A stretch of DNA of 53,783 bases from a bacterium (GCA_021812245.1 JAKAOK010000012.1:1-53783); one strand, 5' to 3'; shown: positions 7,501-17,095, counted from the first letter of the stretch. Notes: a model not told the origin generated them from the letters alone. Translations and numbers: made by a program.

Positions 7501-9894
7501 TCATACGAGCCAGTTGGCTATTTCGAAGTTTTTGTCGGGAATAACGGTTTCAAAATAACCGTTGACCGGGAAACGCTCTATCTCGACTAAGGGGTTTTCT
7601 TTATACGTAAGAACGGCATAAAAATCTAAAGGATTATTAGGCAACACGCCTAAAACAAAAATCGGCATTGATATCTCCAGAATGTTTTTATAGACGGCTT
7701 TTATAAGCGATATCCCGTTGTTATTGTTGTCCGGACTTGCATTGTCGCCATTATTAATCGTAGGTGAATTAAGTAATATATTTAAATTGTTATTGGCATT
7801 AAATTCAAGTTTTACTTTAATGTTTGCGGATTCAACGTTTGCTGAATCGACAAACTTTAATTCGATAACTTTATCTGATAGTTCGTCTATTCCTTTATTA
7901 TCCAAAAAATCAAATCTTATAAAAAACTCGGATGCATTAAATCCATACTGCATTTTTCTAATAAATCTGTCGGTATGCGCCATTGTCTTGCCCGATAAAA
8001 TACTTGGAAAATATACCGCGCTTCCGAGCCATTCGAAATAATTACCGGCTATGCCGTCTATTTCAGGATATATAAACGATACAATATCCAGATTGGGTTT
8101 CGCCGTCCGTTTTTTCTCTATAATCGGTATATAATAGTCATCCGGCGGATTATCCTTTAAAATTTTATAGACGTTAATAAGATGCGTTCTGTAAAGATTG
8201 TCGTATTGTTCGTCAATACCAGACGTCCTGTCTTCGCCGTACCACCAGTTATAATCGCTTCCTTCGGCTATAAAAATCTGTTCCCACGCGGCTTTTAAAT
8301 CTTCTTTATCTTTATCAAATAGTTTAGTTTTTTGAATAAGATAATCCCGCGTTTTAGAAAGCAAGTCCCACGCTTTATTGTCTTCCCTGTCCCCTATCCA
8401 TATCCTGAAGTTATGATTAATCCATGAACCTGGATAAATCGTCGGTATATTATAAATTCTAGAAAAATCGAATTCGGGGTCGGGCTCAGGGTTCCATTTG
8501 ATATCTAAAAACTGTTTAATTTTAACGCCGGTTTTGCCCTCTTCATACGGAACAGCCGCATCCCCTGTTGATTTTAAGACTTCTTCGGCTTTTTTAATGT
8601 ATTCGTTGACAGTAAAGGTATTAATTGTTTCGGCATTGTCGGACAAGCCCTGATATAAATAATTAAAAAAATCGTATCCATTATTTTTATAGTATTCCCA
8701 TGCATTCTCGCCGTCTAATATTATCGTAACTACTGCTAATCCATTTTCATTGTAATTTTGCAAACTTAATGATATATTATTCAAGTTATTTATTAAATCT
8801 TCGGCAGCGGCTTTCGGCTCATAATTAGAATATTTAAATCCGATTAAATCCGAAAGTCCCTTGTCCCTGAAAAATATGTATGAATATTTCCCGTCCCTTT
8901 TTAACGTATACGGTCTATAAAGCAGTTTTCTATTGCCGGGAGCCGAGAAATTTATACCTATCGAATTTGAAAGAATCTCTTCGTCGGTAGCTATCCAGTT
9001 AAGCCCGTTATCCGTAAAAAGTTTTAATGTTCTTTCGCTGACGCTTCCTTCCGACGGCCACATTCCTTTAATATCGTATTTTAATTTTTCCTTGAAATAT
9101 TTTTTCGCGCTTTCAATCTGAAAATTCGCATCTTCCGGATGCCTGAACGGCGCGGGCAGTTTTATGCCGTCGTGAAAATCCGCTATATCGGTATCGCATA
9201 ACAAAGGCAGTATCGGATGATAGTAAGGGCTTGCGGAAAGCTCGACCTGGCCGCTTTCCGCAAGCCCCGTTATTAAAGGAAATATTTTATTTAAAACCTG
9301 AGGAATTTTTTCTCTTATTAGTTTATCTTTTTCTTCTTCCGTAAATTTTTTATCCTTATTCTTTAATGCCGTCAAAAACTCATCAGAATTTATTGAGACG
9401 GGGTCAAACCAGAGAAGGTTGAATAGTACTATTATATCTAAGTAATCCTGTAAATCGAACAAGTCTATTTTTTCTTCAAACCCTTCCGCATCGGCGGTTT
9501 TTAATCTGTAATAAAGCTGTTTAAATCTATTGCTTTTTTCTATAAAATGTTTGCTCGAGGAGCAGGCCGGAAAAAATTTTTCGATTATAAATAATTTGTC
9601 TTTATGGGAGAGTTCGGATATTTTTTTATCGGATATGCTTAAAAATTCTTCGTTTTTAAGCATATCTTTGTAATTGCCGGTATAATCTTCCAACTGGCGC
9701 AGCAAAGACGGTGAATAATTAAAGGTTGCGTGTATTTTAGGATAATTCTTTAAAAGCACCCCCATGAAGTAATAATCTTTGGTGGCATGGAGCCTTGTCC
9801 ATGGCATTAACATTTCGCCGGTGAAATTATCTTTATAATAGGGCTGGTGAAAATGCCACAGAAATATTACGTTTATCGAATTAACGAAATCCAC
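7501..9894 (-). CDS. Glycoside hydrolase family 57 protein (alpha-glucan active)
   Basis: A 797-aa cytosolic member of GH57, retaining enzymes that act on alpha-glucans (amylase, amylopullulanase, glucanotransferase or branching activity). The conserved regions are visible: LWHFHQPYY near the N-terminus, MWPSEGSVSE at about 278-287 with the probable nucleophile E282, and DGENAWEYY with the probable acid/base D394. The C-terminal ~250 residues are an additional beta-rich region. No signal peptide. The start is GTG at 9894, whose G is shared with the TAG stop of the chemoreceptor gene, so translation is probably coupled. Exact substrate cannot be told from sequence. Confidence 0.87.
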   Translation of the reverse strand: MDFVNSINVIFLWHFHQPYYKDNFTGEMLMPWTRLHATKDYYFMGVLLKNYPKIHATFNYSPSLLRQLEDYTGNYKDMLKNEEFLSISDKKISELSHKDKLFIIEKFFPACSSSKHFIEKSNRFKQLYYRLKTADAEGFEEKIDLFDLQDYLDIIVLFNLLWFDPVSINSDEFLTALKNKDKKFTEEEKDKLIREKIPQVLNKIFPLITGLAESGQVELSASPYYHPILPLLCDTDIADFHDGIKLPAPFRHPEDANFQIESAKKYFKEKLKYDIKGMWPSEGSVSERTLKLFTDNGLNWIATDEEILSNSIGINFSAPGNRKLLYRPYTLKRDGKYSYIFFRDKGLSDLIGFKYSNYEPKAAAEDLINNLNNISLSLQNYNENGLAVVTIILDGENAWEYYKNNGYDFFNYLYQGLSDNAETINTFTVNEYIKKAEEVLKSTGDAAVPYEEGKTGVKIKQFLDIKWNPEPDPEFDFSRIYNIPTIYPGSWINHNFRIWIGDREDNKAWDLLSKTRDYLIQKTKLFDKDKEDLKAAWEQIFIAEGSDYNWWYGEDRTSGIDEQYDNLYRTHLINVYKILKDNPPDDYYIPIIEKKRTAKPNLDIVSFIYPEIDGIAGNYFEWLGSAVYFPSILSGKTMAHTDRFIRKMQYGFNASEFFIRFDFLDNKGIDELSDKVIELKFVDSANVESANIKVKLEFNANNNLNILLNSPTINNGDNASPDNNNNGISLIKAVYKNILEISMPIFVLGVLPNNPLDFYAVLTYKENPLVEIERFPVNGYFETVIPDKNFEIANWLV

Positions 9895-11270
9895 TAATTT
9901 TTGTGCCTGTTGTAAATATTGTTTGCTTTAACTTTATTGTTTAGGTCGTCAAGAGTTTTTATTACCTGATTTTTATAGTCCATTAACTTATCGGCAAGAT
10001 TATTCGCCTTATCCAAATCTTTTGCGTTTAAAGCGTCAACTAAAGCTTTTCCGGTTTCGTGGACTTTCGGATGAATTTGTCCTAACTCTATGAATTCTTT
10101 GTAATCTGCGTATTTTTCTCGTCCTGCGCCATCGTACCACTTACCGAGCCTGCACTGATGATGGTCTGTTAACTCGCCGCTGTTAAGAGATATCTTTTTA
10201 TCGCTAAGGACGTCCAACACTTTGGTTACCCATAATAAATGGTCGGCTTTAACGATATTTAAAAGCATGCAGTCGAATTTCCAATCGGAAAAGGTTTTTA
10301 AAGAATTGGACTGTTCTTTGACTATCCTGTCAAAAGAAGAAGCGATAGCATCAAATGTTTTATGTATATCTTCCATGCCGGAAGACAGGGTCGAAAGGTT
10401 ATTAGCCATTTCCGATGCAACCTGCGACTGCTCTTCCGCCGCCGTGGCAATATAGGTTACCTGTTCGCTCGTCTGAGTGGCGGCTTTATCTGCTATAGAC
10501 ATAACGTTTGTTACCACGTCCAACGATTCCTGGGAGTTCTTAAGATGCGAAAGTCCCTCCTTTACTTTAATTTCTACTTCTTTAGACTGGCCGCCGATAT
10601 CCTGAGTTACCTGTTCTATTTCTTTAGCCGCCTGCGCCGATTTTTCCGCCAGCGTTCTTACTTCGTCCGCTACGACGGCAAAACCTCTGCCGTGCTCCCC
10701 GGCTCTTGCCGCTTCGATTGCGGCGTTTAAAGACAGCAGATTCGTCTGGGCCGCTATTTCTTTTACTTTATCCGTAAGTTCTACTATTTTCTGAGTCCTC
10801 GCCACAAACTGGTTTATGGATTCACCCATGGTTTTAACAGCTTGTTCGACCTGTTCCATTCTTGAAATAAGTTCTTCCAGCGCCGCCGAACCTTCTTTGG
10901 TTTTTTTTACGGTATCTCCGGCTTCGCTTGCCGCCGCCTGAGCGTTTTTGGCTATTTCTTTTGCCGTGGAAGACATCTCTTCCGTTGCAGTAGCTACGCT
11001 CGTTATTCTTTGGACCGACATTTCTACCTCGCCCCTGAAAACTCCGGCGGTCTTTTTGGTATCTATGGTGATTTCCATAATATCTACCTGGCCCGAAGCA
11101 AGCGATAATAGTCTGTCTCTCCATTCATTTACTAAAGATAGAGCCGGAAAGGAGGCGTTAAAAACGCCGGTATCGGTCTTCTGAAGTTTTTCCAATTCAT
11201 CGTCTTTATCGGTTAGCGCCAAATTCATAACCGCCATGCATTGTTTATTGCCTTTATCGAATAATCTCAT
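9894..11270 (-). CDS. Soluble methyl-accepting chemotaxis protein with C-terminal CZB zinc domain
   Basis: A 458-aa chemoreceptor without transmembrane segments, so cytosolic. The signalling hairpin tip is textbook ([20 protein letters not shown] then [15 protein letters not shown], about 170-205), flanked by long coiled coils ([20 protein letters not shown]). The last ~110 residues form a CZB domain: candidate zinc ligands are the His of KADHLLW, the Cys of CRLGKWYDG and the two His of [11 protein letters not shown] domains in other bacteria bind zinc and respond to oxidants. A ligand domain is not recognisable in the first ~60 residues. It forms a 1-nt stop/start overlap with the GH57 gene downstream, an unusual pairing. 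Confidence 0.92.
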   Translation of the reverse strand: MRLFDKGNKQCMAVMNLALTDKDDELEKLQKTDTGVFNASFPALSLVNEWRDRLLSLASGQVDIMEITIDTKKTAGVFRGEVEMSVQRITSVATATEEMSSTAKEIAKNAQAAASEAGDTVKKTKEGSAALEELISRMEQVEQAVKTMGESINQFVARTQKIVELTDKVKEIAAQTNLLSLNAAIEAARAGEHGRGFAVVADEVRTLAEKSAQAAKEIEQVTQDIGGQSKEVEIKVKEGLSHLKNSQESLDVVTNVMSIADKAATQTSEQVTYIATAAEEQSQVASEMANNLSTLSSGMEDIHKTFDAIASSFDRIVKEQSNSLKTFSDWKFDCMLLNIVKADHLLWVTKVLDVLSDKKISLNSGELTDHHQCRLGKWYDGAGREKYADYKEFIELGQIHPKVHETGKALVDALNAKDLDKANNLADKLMDYKNQVIKTLDDLNNKVKANNIYNRHKN

Positions 11271-11314
11271 AGATATTTTTTCCTCTATATTATTTTTTTA
11301 TTGTATTATATTGA

Positions 11315-11950
11315 TTACGAATTCAGCTGAATTAAGTTTTCTATGTATCCTCTGTCTTTAGTCATTGCGTCGTTAGTGAGCATAGTTTTATAAATTGCAA
11401 CGGCTTTTTCAGGTTTTTTGATTTGCGTGTAAACCGCCGCTTCTTCCAGCATAGCATACTCCTGTAATTTAACGTCGTCTATTTTAGACATTGCGGCAAA
11501 ATCGGCAATTGCGTTTTTGTAATTTTTTTGCAGTATGGAAATAGTTCCAAGATTGCTGCAGGCAAGATACGTTAAATTATTGGAACCGGGTTTCGGATAA
11601 GCCTTTGCGTAATCGGCAAGATAAGCCGAAGCTTTTTTAAATTTGCCTATTCTCATATAATCGAGCCCGAGATAGAAATTCGAGATTTTAGAAGATTTTG
11701 TTCCGCCATATTTGCTTTTAACTTTCTTAAGATAAGAAATAGACTCTGCAACAGCTTCAGGATTTTTCCCGTTATACGACATATACAGGCTTACGCCTTT
11801 CCATAACATTTTGCCTGCGTTTTTGTTTAACCCGTAATAATAAAACCGTAAGCCGAAAATAGAGCCTATTATTAAAACAATAAGCGTTAATGAACCGATT
11901 AAAATAAGTTTATTTTTGATTAAAAATCCTTCCAAATCTATTTTATCCAT
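11315..11950 (-). CDS. Membrane-anchored TPR protein, YfgM-like
   Basis: 211 aa with a short cytosolic N-terminus, one membrane helix (about 15-37) and a periplasmic helical repeat region of TPR type (AESISYLKKVKSKY, FYLGLDYMRIGKFKKASAYL, YKNAIADFAAM, PEKAVAIYKTML). This topology matches YfgM-family proteins that work near the Sec translocon with BamB-type chaperones; no bamB or der gene is adjacent here, so that role is only suggested. An AAGGGA Shine-Dalgarno precedes ATG. Confidence 0.65.
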   Translation of the reverse strand: MDKIDLEGFLIKNKLILIGSLTLIVLIIGSIFGLRFYYYGLNKNAGKMLWKGVSLYMSYNGKNPEAVAESISYLKKVKSKYGGTKSSKISNFYLGLDYMRIGKFKKASAYLADYAKAYPKPGSNNLTYLACSNLGTISILQKNYKNAIADFAAMSKIDDVKLQEYAMLEEAAVYTQIKKPEKAVAIYKTMLTNDAMTKDRGYIENLIQLNS

Positions 11951-12029
11951 TATTATTTCCCTTATTTATCTATTAATGAGATAACTAATATTATAAGATA
12001 ATAAAATAAAAATCAAGCATATTTTTTTA

Positions 12030-12194
12030 CCTTAATTTTGCAATAGAAAATATTTAAATGTTTCTTTTATATGTAAATACTGGATTCCCGCTTTCGCGGG
12101 AATGACATCTTTTGGGTTAAAACCTCAATCTCTGCATTGTCATTCCCGCGAAAGCGGGAATCCAGAAGATTAAATTTCTATTGCAGGATTAAGG
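12030..12194. repeat. Inverted-repeat element, diverged family (165 bp)
   Basis: Terminal repeats CCTTAATTTTGCAATAGAAA (12030-12049) and TTTCTATTGCAGGATTAAGG (12175-12194) match in 18 of 20 positions. The right terminus also matches family A in 14 of 20 positions, so the two look related. Inside are two facing copies of a palindromic module (12080-12106 and 12138-12165) with cores CCCGCTTTCGCGGG and CCCGCGAAAGCGGG. It ends 2 bp from the stop of the PHP gene and fills the 11951-12196 gap; in RNA it would fold into a long stem that may act as the 3' end. Confidence 0.75.
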
Positions 12195-12196
12195 TT

Positions 12197-12862
12197 TTAA
12201 CGTTTTTTTAATAAGCCTGCGGCATTTTCTTTTATTTTTTCAAGCTCTTTTGCGGTCAGACCCGCTCCCAATCCAACGCCGTCGTATTCTTTTTCGCCCA
12301 TAATATCCGAAGGAGAGTGGGCATCGCTTGAAATAATGAGTCCGGCTCCGGTTTTTCGGGCAATTCCGGCTATATGTCCGTTTGCGAGACAGTGTCCTTT
12401 CCTATAGGAGAGTTCTATATATATGCCGTTTTTCTTTGCGAGAAGCGCCTCTTTCTCCGTAATCAAACCGGGGTGCGAAAGTATGTCTATGTTTTCTTTT
12501 AAAGCGGCGGAATTTGTCCCTTCTTCCACCGGCTCGCTCAGAGTTTCGCCGTGGACTACGACTATTTTAGCTCCCGATTTTCTCGCAAGGCTGACCGCGT
12601 CTTTTATCAGCGCAGGAGGAACATGGGTGAGCTCGACGCCCGGAAGAACTTTAAAATTGTTTTTATTCTTTTTGTCGTAAAGCCCGTTTATTTTTTCGCA
12701 AATTTTTTTTATGCCGTATAGATTATGTTCTATATTGGAAAAATCGGCATGGTCGGTTATGGCGATACCGTCAAGACCGGCATATATAGACCGCCTGATT
12801 AGTTCCGCCGGAACTAATTCTCCGTCGGAAAAAACGGTATGCATATGAAAATCTATGAGCAT
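12197..12862 (-). CDS. PHP-domain phosphoesterase
   Basis: 221-aa metal-dependent phosphoesterase of the PHP superfamily. Metal-binding motifs in order: DFHMHTVFSDG at the N-terminus, ITDHAD, the Glu of PGVELTH, VVHGE, DILSHPG, and the C-terminal SSDAHSP. Family members act on histidinol phosphate, nucleotides or pAp-like substrates; the substrate here is not evident and no his genes are near. The start overlaps the end of miaB by 10 bp with an AAGGA Shine-Dalgarno inside miaB, so the two are co-transcribed. Confidence 0.82.
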   Translation of the reverse strand: MLIDFHMHTVFSDGELVPAELIRRSIYAGLDGIAITDHADFSNIEHNLYGIKKICEKINGLYDKKNKNNFKVLPGVELTHVPPALIKDAVSLARKSGAKIVVVHGETLSEPVEEGTNSAALKENIDILSHPGLITEKEALLAKKNGIYIELSYRKGHCLANGHIAGIARKTGAGLIISSDAHSPSDIMGEKEYDGVGLGAGLTAKELEKIKENAAGLLKKR

Positions 12863-14010
12863 AATATTTCCTTTTGTTTTTGAAATACCCTTTCGAGCCT
12901 CTCTTTTTTGACTTCTAAGGAAATATCGTCGACAATTTCAAAAGCTTTAGTAAAAGGCCTAGGGGAATACTTAAATCCAAATATAAAATTGAATTTAACC
13001 TCTCCCATTAAAGAAACGGTCATTTGAAAATCTTCTTCGGTTTCCCCGGGGAAACCGACTATTATATCGGTGGAAATAGAAATATCGGAGAGCCCGTTTC
13101 TTAGTTTTTCAATTAATTTTAAATAATCTTTCCTATTATAACCCCTGTTCATAGCCGAAAGTATCTTATCGGAACCCGCCTGAACAGGCAGATGAATCTC
13201 CTTGGAAATCTTGCCGTTTCCGCAAACCGTTTCTATTAAGCCGTCGTTAAAATCTTTAGGGTGAGAGGTTAAAAATTTAATCTTTGTTATGCCGGGGATA
13301 TCGGAAAGCGCGTTTAAAAGGAAGCAAAAATCTTTTTTGCCGCCTTCCGGAGATAAATAAGAATTAACGTTCTGCCCTAAGAGAAGTATCTCTTGGACCC
13401 CTTTTGAAACCTGTTTTTTAACGGTATTATATATTATTTCAAACGGTATAGACCTTTCTTCTCCCCTGACATAAGGCACTATGCAGTAAGAGCAAAAATT
13501 GTTGCATCCTTCGGTAATTTTAACGGCCGCCGCACCGTTTTCCAATTTTTTATCTGAAAAATATTCTTCTATTAATCCAACATCTTTATAATCGTCGTTA
13601 TAGCTTTCTTTTACATATCTGTTTTCGTATTTAAGCATATCCGGTATAGACATAATTTCGTCCGGACCAAAGCAGTAATCGAAAAATAAGCCCGTCTCCG
13701 TCTTATGTTTTTCGGATTCCATCTTTAACTTAATCTGTTTGGCAAAACAACCGGCGAGGACTACTTTTTTATCCGGACCGTTTTTTTTTAATCTGCCCAA
13801 TTCCGATAGTATCTTATGGTCGGCATGGTCGCGGACGCTGCAAGTATTAAGGATAACGATACCGGCATCGGCGACGGAATCAGCTTTATAAAAACCGTTC
13901 TTTAAAAGGCCGCTTTCTATTAAACCGGAATCGTGAGAATTCATCTGACAGCCGTAAGTCTTTATAAAAAATCTTTTATCTATCTTATTTAATTTATTTA
14001 ACGAGGTCAT
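12853..14010 (-). CDS. miaB: tRNA-2-methylthio-N6-dimethylallyladenosine synthase, TRAM-less
   Basis: Radical SAM methylthiotransferase that converts i6A37 to ms2i6A37 in tRNAs reading UNN codons. The N-terminal UPF0004 domain has its three cluster cysteines (YGCQMN, LNTCSVRD, LAGCFAKQ), and the radical SAM cluster is CNNFCSYC in the motif ITEGCNNFCSYCIVPYVRGE. Later LGQNVNSY, HLPVQAGSD and STDIIVGFPGE are all MiaB-typical. At 385 aa it is shorter than the usual 440-470: it stops at FQKQKEILCS, just where the RNA-binding TRAM domain should begin, and the PHP gene follows directly. It overlaps the upstream IHF/HU gene by 17 bp. Confidence 0.9.
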   Translation of the reverse strand: MTSLNKLNKIDKRFFIKTYGCQMNSHDSGLIESGLLKNGFYKADSVADAGIVILNTCSVRDHADHKILSELGRLKKNGPDKKVVLAGCFAKQIKLKMESEKHKTETGLFFDYCFGPDEIMSIPDMLKYENRYVKESYNDDYKDVGLIEEYFSDKKLENGAAAVKITEGCNNFCSYCIVPYVRGEERSIPFEIIYNTVKKQVSKGVQEILLLGQNVNSYLSPEGGKKDFCFLLNALSDIPGITKIKFLTSHPKDFNDGLIETVCGNGKISKEIHLPVQAGSDKILSAMNRGYNRKDYLKLIEKLRNGLSDISISTDIIVGFPGETEEDFQMTVSLMGEVKFNFIFGFKYSPRPFTKAFEIVDDISLEVKKERLERVFQKQKEILCS

Positions 14011-14269
14011 TTTTATAAATTTTGCTGATTTTGAACAGAGGGGCTATTTTTTTTTGAACTTCTATTTTGTCTCCGGTTTTTGGGTTCCTTCCGGTATAAG
14101 TTTTATATTCTTTTACCGAAAAACTCCCGAACCCCCTGATCTCGACCCTTTTTCTCTGAATAAGGGATTCTTTTATTTCGTTAATTATCGTATCGGCTAT
14201 TTTATCCGCAATCTTTACGGGGATATCGTTTTTATCCGCAAATTTTTCCGTAAATTGAGCTTTGTTCAT
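13994..14269 (-). CDS. HU/IHF-family DNA-bending protein
   Basis: 91-aa nucleoid protein. The DNA-binding arm signature RGFGSFSVKEYKTYTGRNPKTG is present, with the NPKTG tip whose proline intercalates DNA, followed by IAPLFKISK. The arm resembles IHF subunits slightly more than HU, but subunit assignment is not safe. Strong AAGGAG at 9-nt spacing. First gene of a likely operon with miaB and the PHP gene. Confidence 0.9.
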   Translation of the reverse strand: MNKAQFTEKFADKNDIPVKIADKIADTIINEIKESLIQRKRVEIRGFGSFSVKEYKTYTGRNPKTGDKIEVQKKIAPLFKISKIYKNDLVK

Positions 14270-14318
14270 TAATCTTTGCTCCTTATTATATTTTAACTAT
14301 GTTTAAGCTTTAAGTTTA

Positions 14319-16604
14319 TCACATAAGAACGTCGGGGTCAACATCTACGGAAATCTTTTCGGATGAAAAATTTTTGGATAAGCGCTCATCCATCCTTAGC
14401 ATATTTATCAACCTGTGAAGGTTGACTGCCGGAGGAGGCGCTTTTAATATCAATTGATACCTGAAATCGTTTTTTATTTTTTCAATCGGGCATGGCGAAG
14501 GCCCTAAAATAGATATATTATTTGCAAAATTACCCGAATTAATATTTGCTTCTATAATCCTGCCGATAATTTTTTTTAAATTTAAAGCCGTTTCTTTCAA
14601 TGTTTCAATATTTTTATCGATTAATTTTAGGGCTATTATTTTGGTATAAGGCGGATATCCGTATTCTTTTCTGATTTCAAGCTCCTTTTCGTAAAAGCCT
14701 TTTGTGTCATGCGATGCCGTATATCGCAACAAATAGTTGTCCGGTATAAATGTCTGAATGGCTATTTCCCCGCGGTCTTTCCCTCTGCCGGCTCTTCCTA
14801 AAACCTGCGTAAGAATCTGAAAAGCCTTTTCCGCGCTCCTGAAATCCGGTATATTCATCAAACCGTCGGCAAAAATTACGACCACGAGTCCGACGTCGGG
14901 AAAATCATGCCCCTTAGTTATAATCTGTGTCCCGATTAATATATCTATTTCTTTTCTGTGCATTTTTTTAAATATTTCGGCGCCGGCTTTTTTGCTTTTC
15001 GCAATATCGGAATCTATCCTCTCTATTCTGACTCTACCGTTCGCATTATTATCAGCACCTCCGAATAAAGTTTTTACGCCGTCTTCCAATTTCTGGACTC
15101 CCACGCCGTAAGGTTCGATAGCGTCCATTCCGCATTCCGGGCAGAGTTTAGGGACGTCTTCCGTGTAGCCGCAGTAATGGCATTTCAAAGAACCTGCGTT
15201 TATATCCCGATAATTGCCGTAGCGCGGATTCTCCTCTTTCTTATGCTTATTCTTATGATGAACGAGGGATATCGCGCAGTTTTTACACAAAAATAAATGT
15301 CCGCATGAAGAACAGATTAAAAACGTCGAAAATCCCCTTCTGTTTAAAAAAAGCAGTATCTGTTTTTTATTTTTAATATTTTCTTTTATTAACAGGATTG
15401 TTTCGTCCGATAAAACTTTATTTTTAAATTCTCTTTTGCCGGAACTTTTAAATTCCGGTTTGAGGTCAATGATGTTTACTTGGGGCAGGGATTTTCCACT
15501 TACCCTGTTTTTTATATAAATATACTCGTATTTTTTAAGTGCGGTAGCATTGTAATAAGATTCGAGCGAAGGGGTCGCCGAGCCAAGCACGCAGACGGAT
15601 GAAGATTTTTTCGACATCATAACCGCAACGTCTCTTGCGTTATAAAGAAGACCGGACTGCTGTTTATAAGAAGCGTCGTGCTCTTCGTCGATTATTATAA
15701 GTCCGGGGTTTTTTAACGGAGAAAATATAGCCGATCTCGCTCCAAGAATCAGCTTAATACCGCCGTTCATTATTCTTATATGGTTTATCAGTTTTTCTTT
15801 TCTTGAAATTTTACTGTGAAATACGGCGAAACAGTTATTTTCGACAAGAGTCTTAAATCTTTTTTTTATTAGGTAAATAAATTGATTCGTAATAAATATT
15901 TCCGGAACGGTTATTATGACCTGCTTATTTAAATTTAAGGCAAAGTCTAACAGGTTAAAATAAATCTCGGTTTTGCCGCTTGCGGTAACCCCGTGCAGTA
16001 AAAATGTTTTATAGAAACCTGCCCCCATTGATTCGCGTATCAGGTTGACGGCATTTTCCTGCTCCTGCGTGAGATTGTAAGGGGCATCCGAAAGAAATTT
16101 ATGTCTGCCTTCCGGATACGGGGTATCTTCTAGGACATCTTTGCCGCTTTCTCTTTTACCGGCGGCTTCGAGAAACATAGCTTCATCGTAATATTTATCT
16201 AATAAATCAAAATGCTTAACGTCTAAGGAAGGCAGAACCGCCTCAAAAACCCCGGATATATTTTCATGATAATACGAGGAAAGAAAATTAAAAATATCTT
16301 TGCGGGATTCGTCGAAAAAACGAGGTCTGGAAATGCGGAGTATCCTTTTTAACTTTATCTTTTTGTTTTCAATCTTATCGATTTTACCGGCATATTTACT
16401 TTGAGGAGGTTCCACATATGCTTTTTCCGTCCGGTCGTTACCGTCCTGCCTTATATCGTATATGAAACCGTATAATGTTCTGTTTTTAAAAGGAACCAAT
16501 ACGGCTTTTCCTACTTCCGCATCGGCTTCAAATTCTTCGGGCATTAAATAGGTAAATTTAATATCCGTTCCGCTTTTAGGAATTACTATGTCGGCTGTCG
16601 TCAT
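14319..16604 (-). CDS. priA: Primosomal replication-restart helicase PriA
   Basis: 761-aa superfamily 2 3'-to-5' DNA helicase that reloads the replisome at stalled forks. Visible: N-terminal 3'BD-like region (ADAEVGKAVLVPFKNRTLYGF), Walker A GVTASGKTE, DEEH box (IIIDEEHDASYKQQ), GSATPSLES motif, and the zinc-binding cysteine array (CSSCGHLFLCKNC, CHYCGYTEDVPKLCPEC), then GTQIITKGHDFP and QVLGRAGRG. Length is normal. The start is ATG with little Shine-Dalgarno support. Confidence 0.95.
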   Translation of the reverse strand: MTTADIVIPKSGTDIKFTYLMPEEFEADAEVGKAVLVPFKNRTLYGFIYDIRQDGNDRTEKAYVEPPQSKYAGKIDKIENKKIKLKRILRISRPRFFDESRKDIFNFLSSYYHENISGVFEAVLPSLDVKHFDLLDKYYDEAMFLEAAGKRESGKDVLEDTPYPEGRHKFLSDAPYNLTQEQENAVNLIRESMGAGFYKTFLLHGVTASGKTEIYFNLLDFALNLNKQVIITVPEIFITNQFIYLIKKRFKTLVENNCFAVFHSKISRKEKLINHIRIMNGGIKLILGARSAIFSPLKNPGLIIIDEEHDASYKQQSGLLYNARDVAVMMSKKSSSVCVLGSATPSLESYYNATALKKYEYIYIKNRVSGKSLPQVNIIDLKPEFKSSGKREFKNKVLSDETILLIKENIKNKKQILLFLNRRGFSTFLICSSCGHLFLCKNCAISLVHHKNKHKKEENPRYGNYRDINAGSLKCHYCGYTEDVPKLCPECGMDAIEPYGVGVQKLEDGVKTLFGGADNNANGRVRIERIDSDIAKSKKAGAEIFKKMHRKEIDILIGTQIITKGHDFPDVGLVVVIFADGLMNIPDFRSAEKAFQILTQVLGRAGRGKDRGEIAIQTFIPDNYLLRYTASHDTKGFYEKELEIRKEYGYPPYTKIIALKLIDKNIETLKETALNLKKIIGRIIEANINSGNFANNISILGPSPCPIEKIKNDFRYQLILKAPPPAVNLHRLINMLRMDERLSKNFSSEKISVDVDPDVLM

Positions 16605-16647
16605 AGCTTTATATTATAATATAAATAAGCGCAATATAAAACTATAC

Positions 16648-16931
16648 CCCAAATCCCGATTTAGAAACTATTTAAAGAAATTCCAAGAACCCGTCATTGC
16701 GAGCATATCTTTGACTGCGTTTATAAAACCAACGGTTTTATGCAGGCAAAGATGGGACGGACGAAGTCCAGCGTAGCTAACTCCAGCGCAGCTAACCAAT
16801 CTCGCTTTAGATTGGTTAGCTGCGCTGGACTTCGTCCGCTGCGCTCGCAATGAAGAAATAGTGCGCCGACAATGACATTATTAAGTGATTCAGGTAATTC
16901 ATATATAAAAATTTCTAAATCGGGATTTGGG
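16648..16931. repeat. Inverted-repeat element, family A with internal module (284 bp)
   Basis: 20-bp terminal repeats at 16648-16667 and 16912-16931, identical to the family consensus. The outer ~100 bp equals the short element at 20228. An internal insert carries CATTGCGAGC ends and a palindrome around GATTGGTTAGCTGCGCTGGA, i.e. a REP-like module. It fills the 16605-16944 gap; no gene is seen in it. Confidence 0.8.
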
Positions 16932-16944
16932 TGATTTTTACCGA

Positions 16945-16973
16945 TTGCATTTTTAATATTTTTTTGGGATAAT
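16945..16973 (+). promoter_or_regulatory. Promoter for tRNA-Ala
   Basis: TTGCAT (16945-16950) and GATAAT (16968-16973) are 17 bp apart, placing the start about 20 nt before the mature tRNA. It begins 13 bp after the end of the inverted-repeat element. Confidence 0.5.
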
Positions 16974-17002
16974 TATTATTGAAGTAAAAATAAAATTAAA
17001 GT

Positions 17003-17078
17003 GGGGGGTTAGCTCAGTTGGTAGAGCGATGCCTTCGCATGGCATAGGCCAGGGGTTCGAATCCCCTATCCTCCACCA
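17003..17078 (+). tRNA. tRNA-Ala (anticodon CGC)
   Basis: 76-nt cloverleaf with encoded CCA. Acceptor stem GGGGGGT/ATCCTCC contains the G3:U70 wobble pair that identifies alanine tRNAs. Anticodon loop TTCGCAT between ATGCC and GGCAT gives CGC. T-arm AGGGGTTCGAATCCCCT is canonical. Confidence 0.95.
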
Positions 17079-17095
17079 CTCAAAATTAATGCCTA

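Noticed and set aside
10362-10730. Plus-strand open frame of 122 codons inside the chemoreceptor gene
   Set aside because: It is antisense to a highly conserved signalling domain and reads as a low-complexity Phe/Arg-rich product, a typical shadow frame.
16668-16850. Minus-strand open frame of 60 codons in the element at 16648
   Set aside because: It lies wholly inside inverted-repeat sequence, has no Shine-Dalgarno and no recognisable protein; frame openness follows from the repeat.
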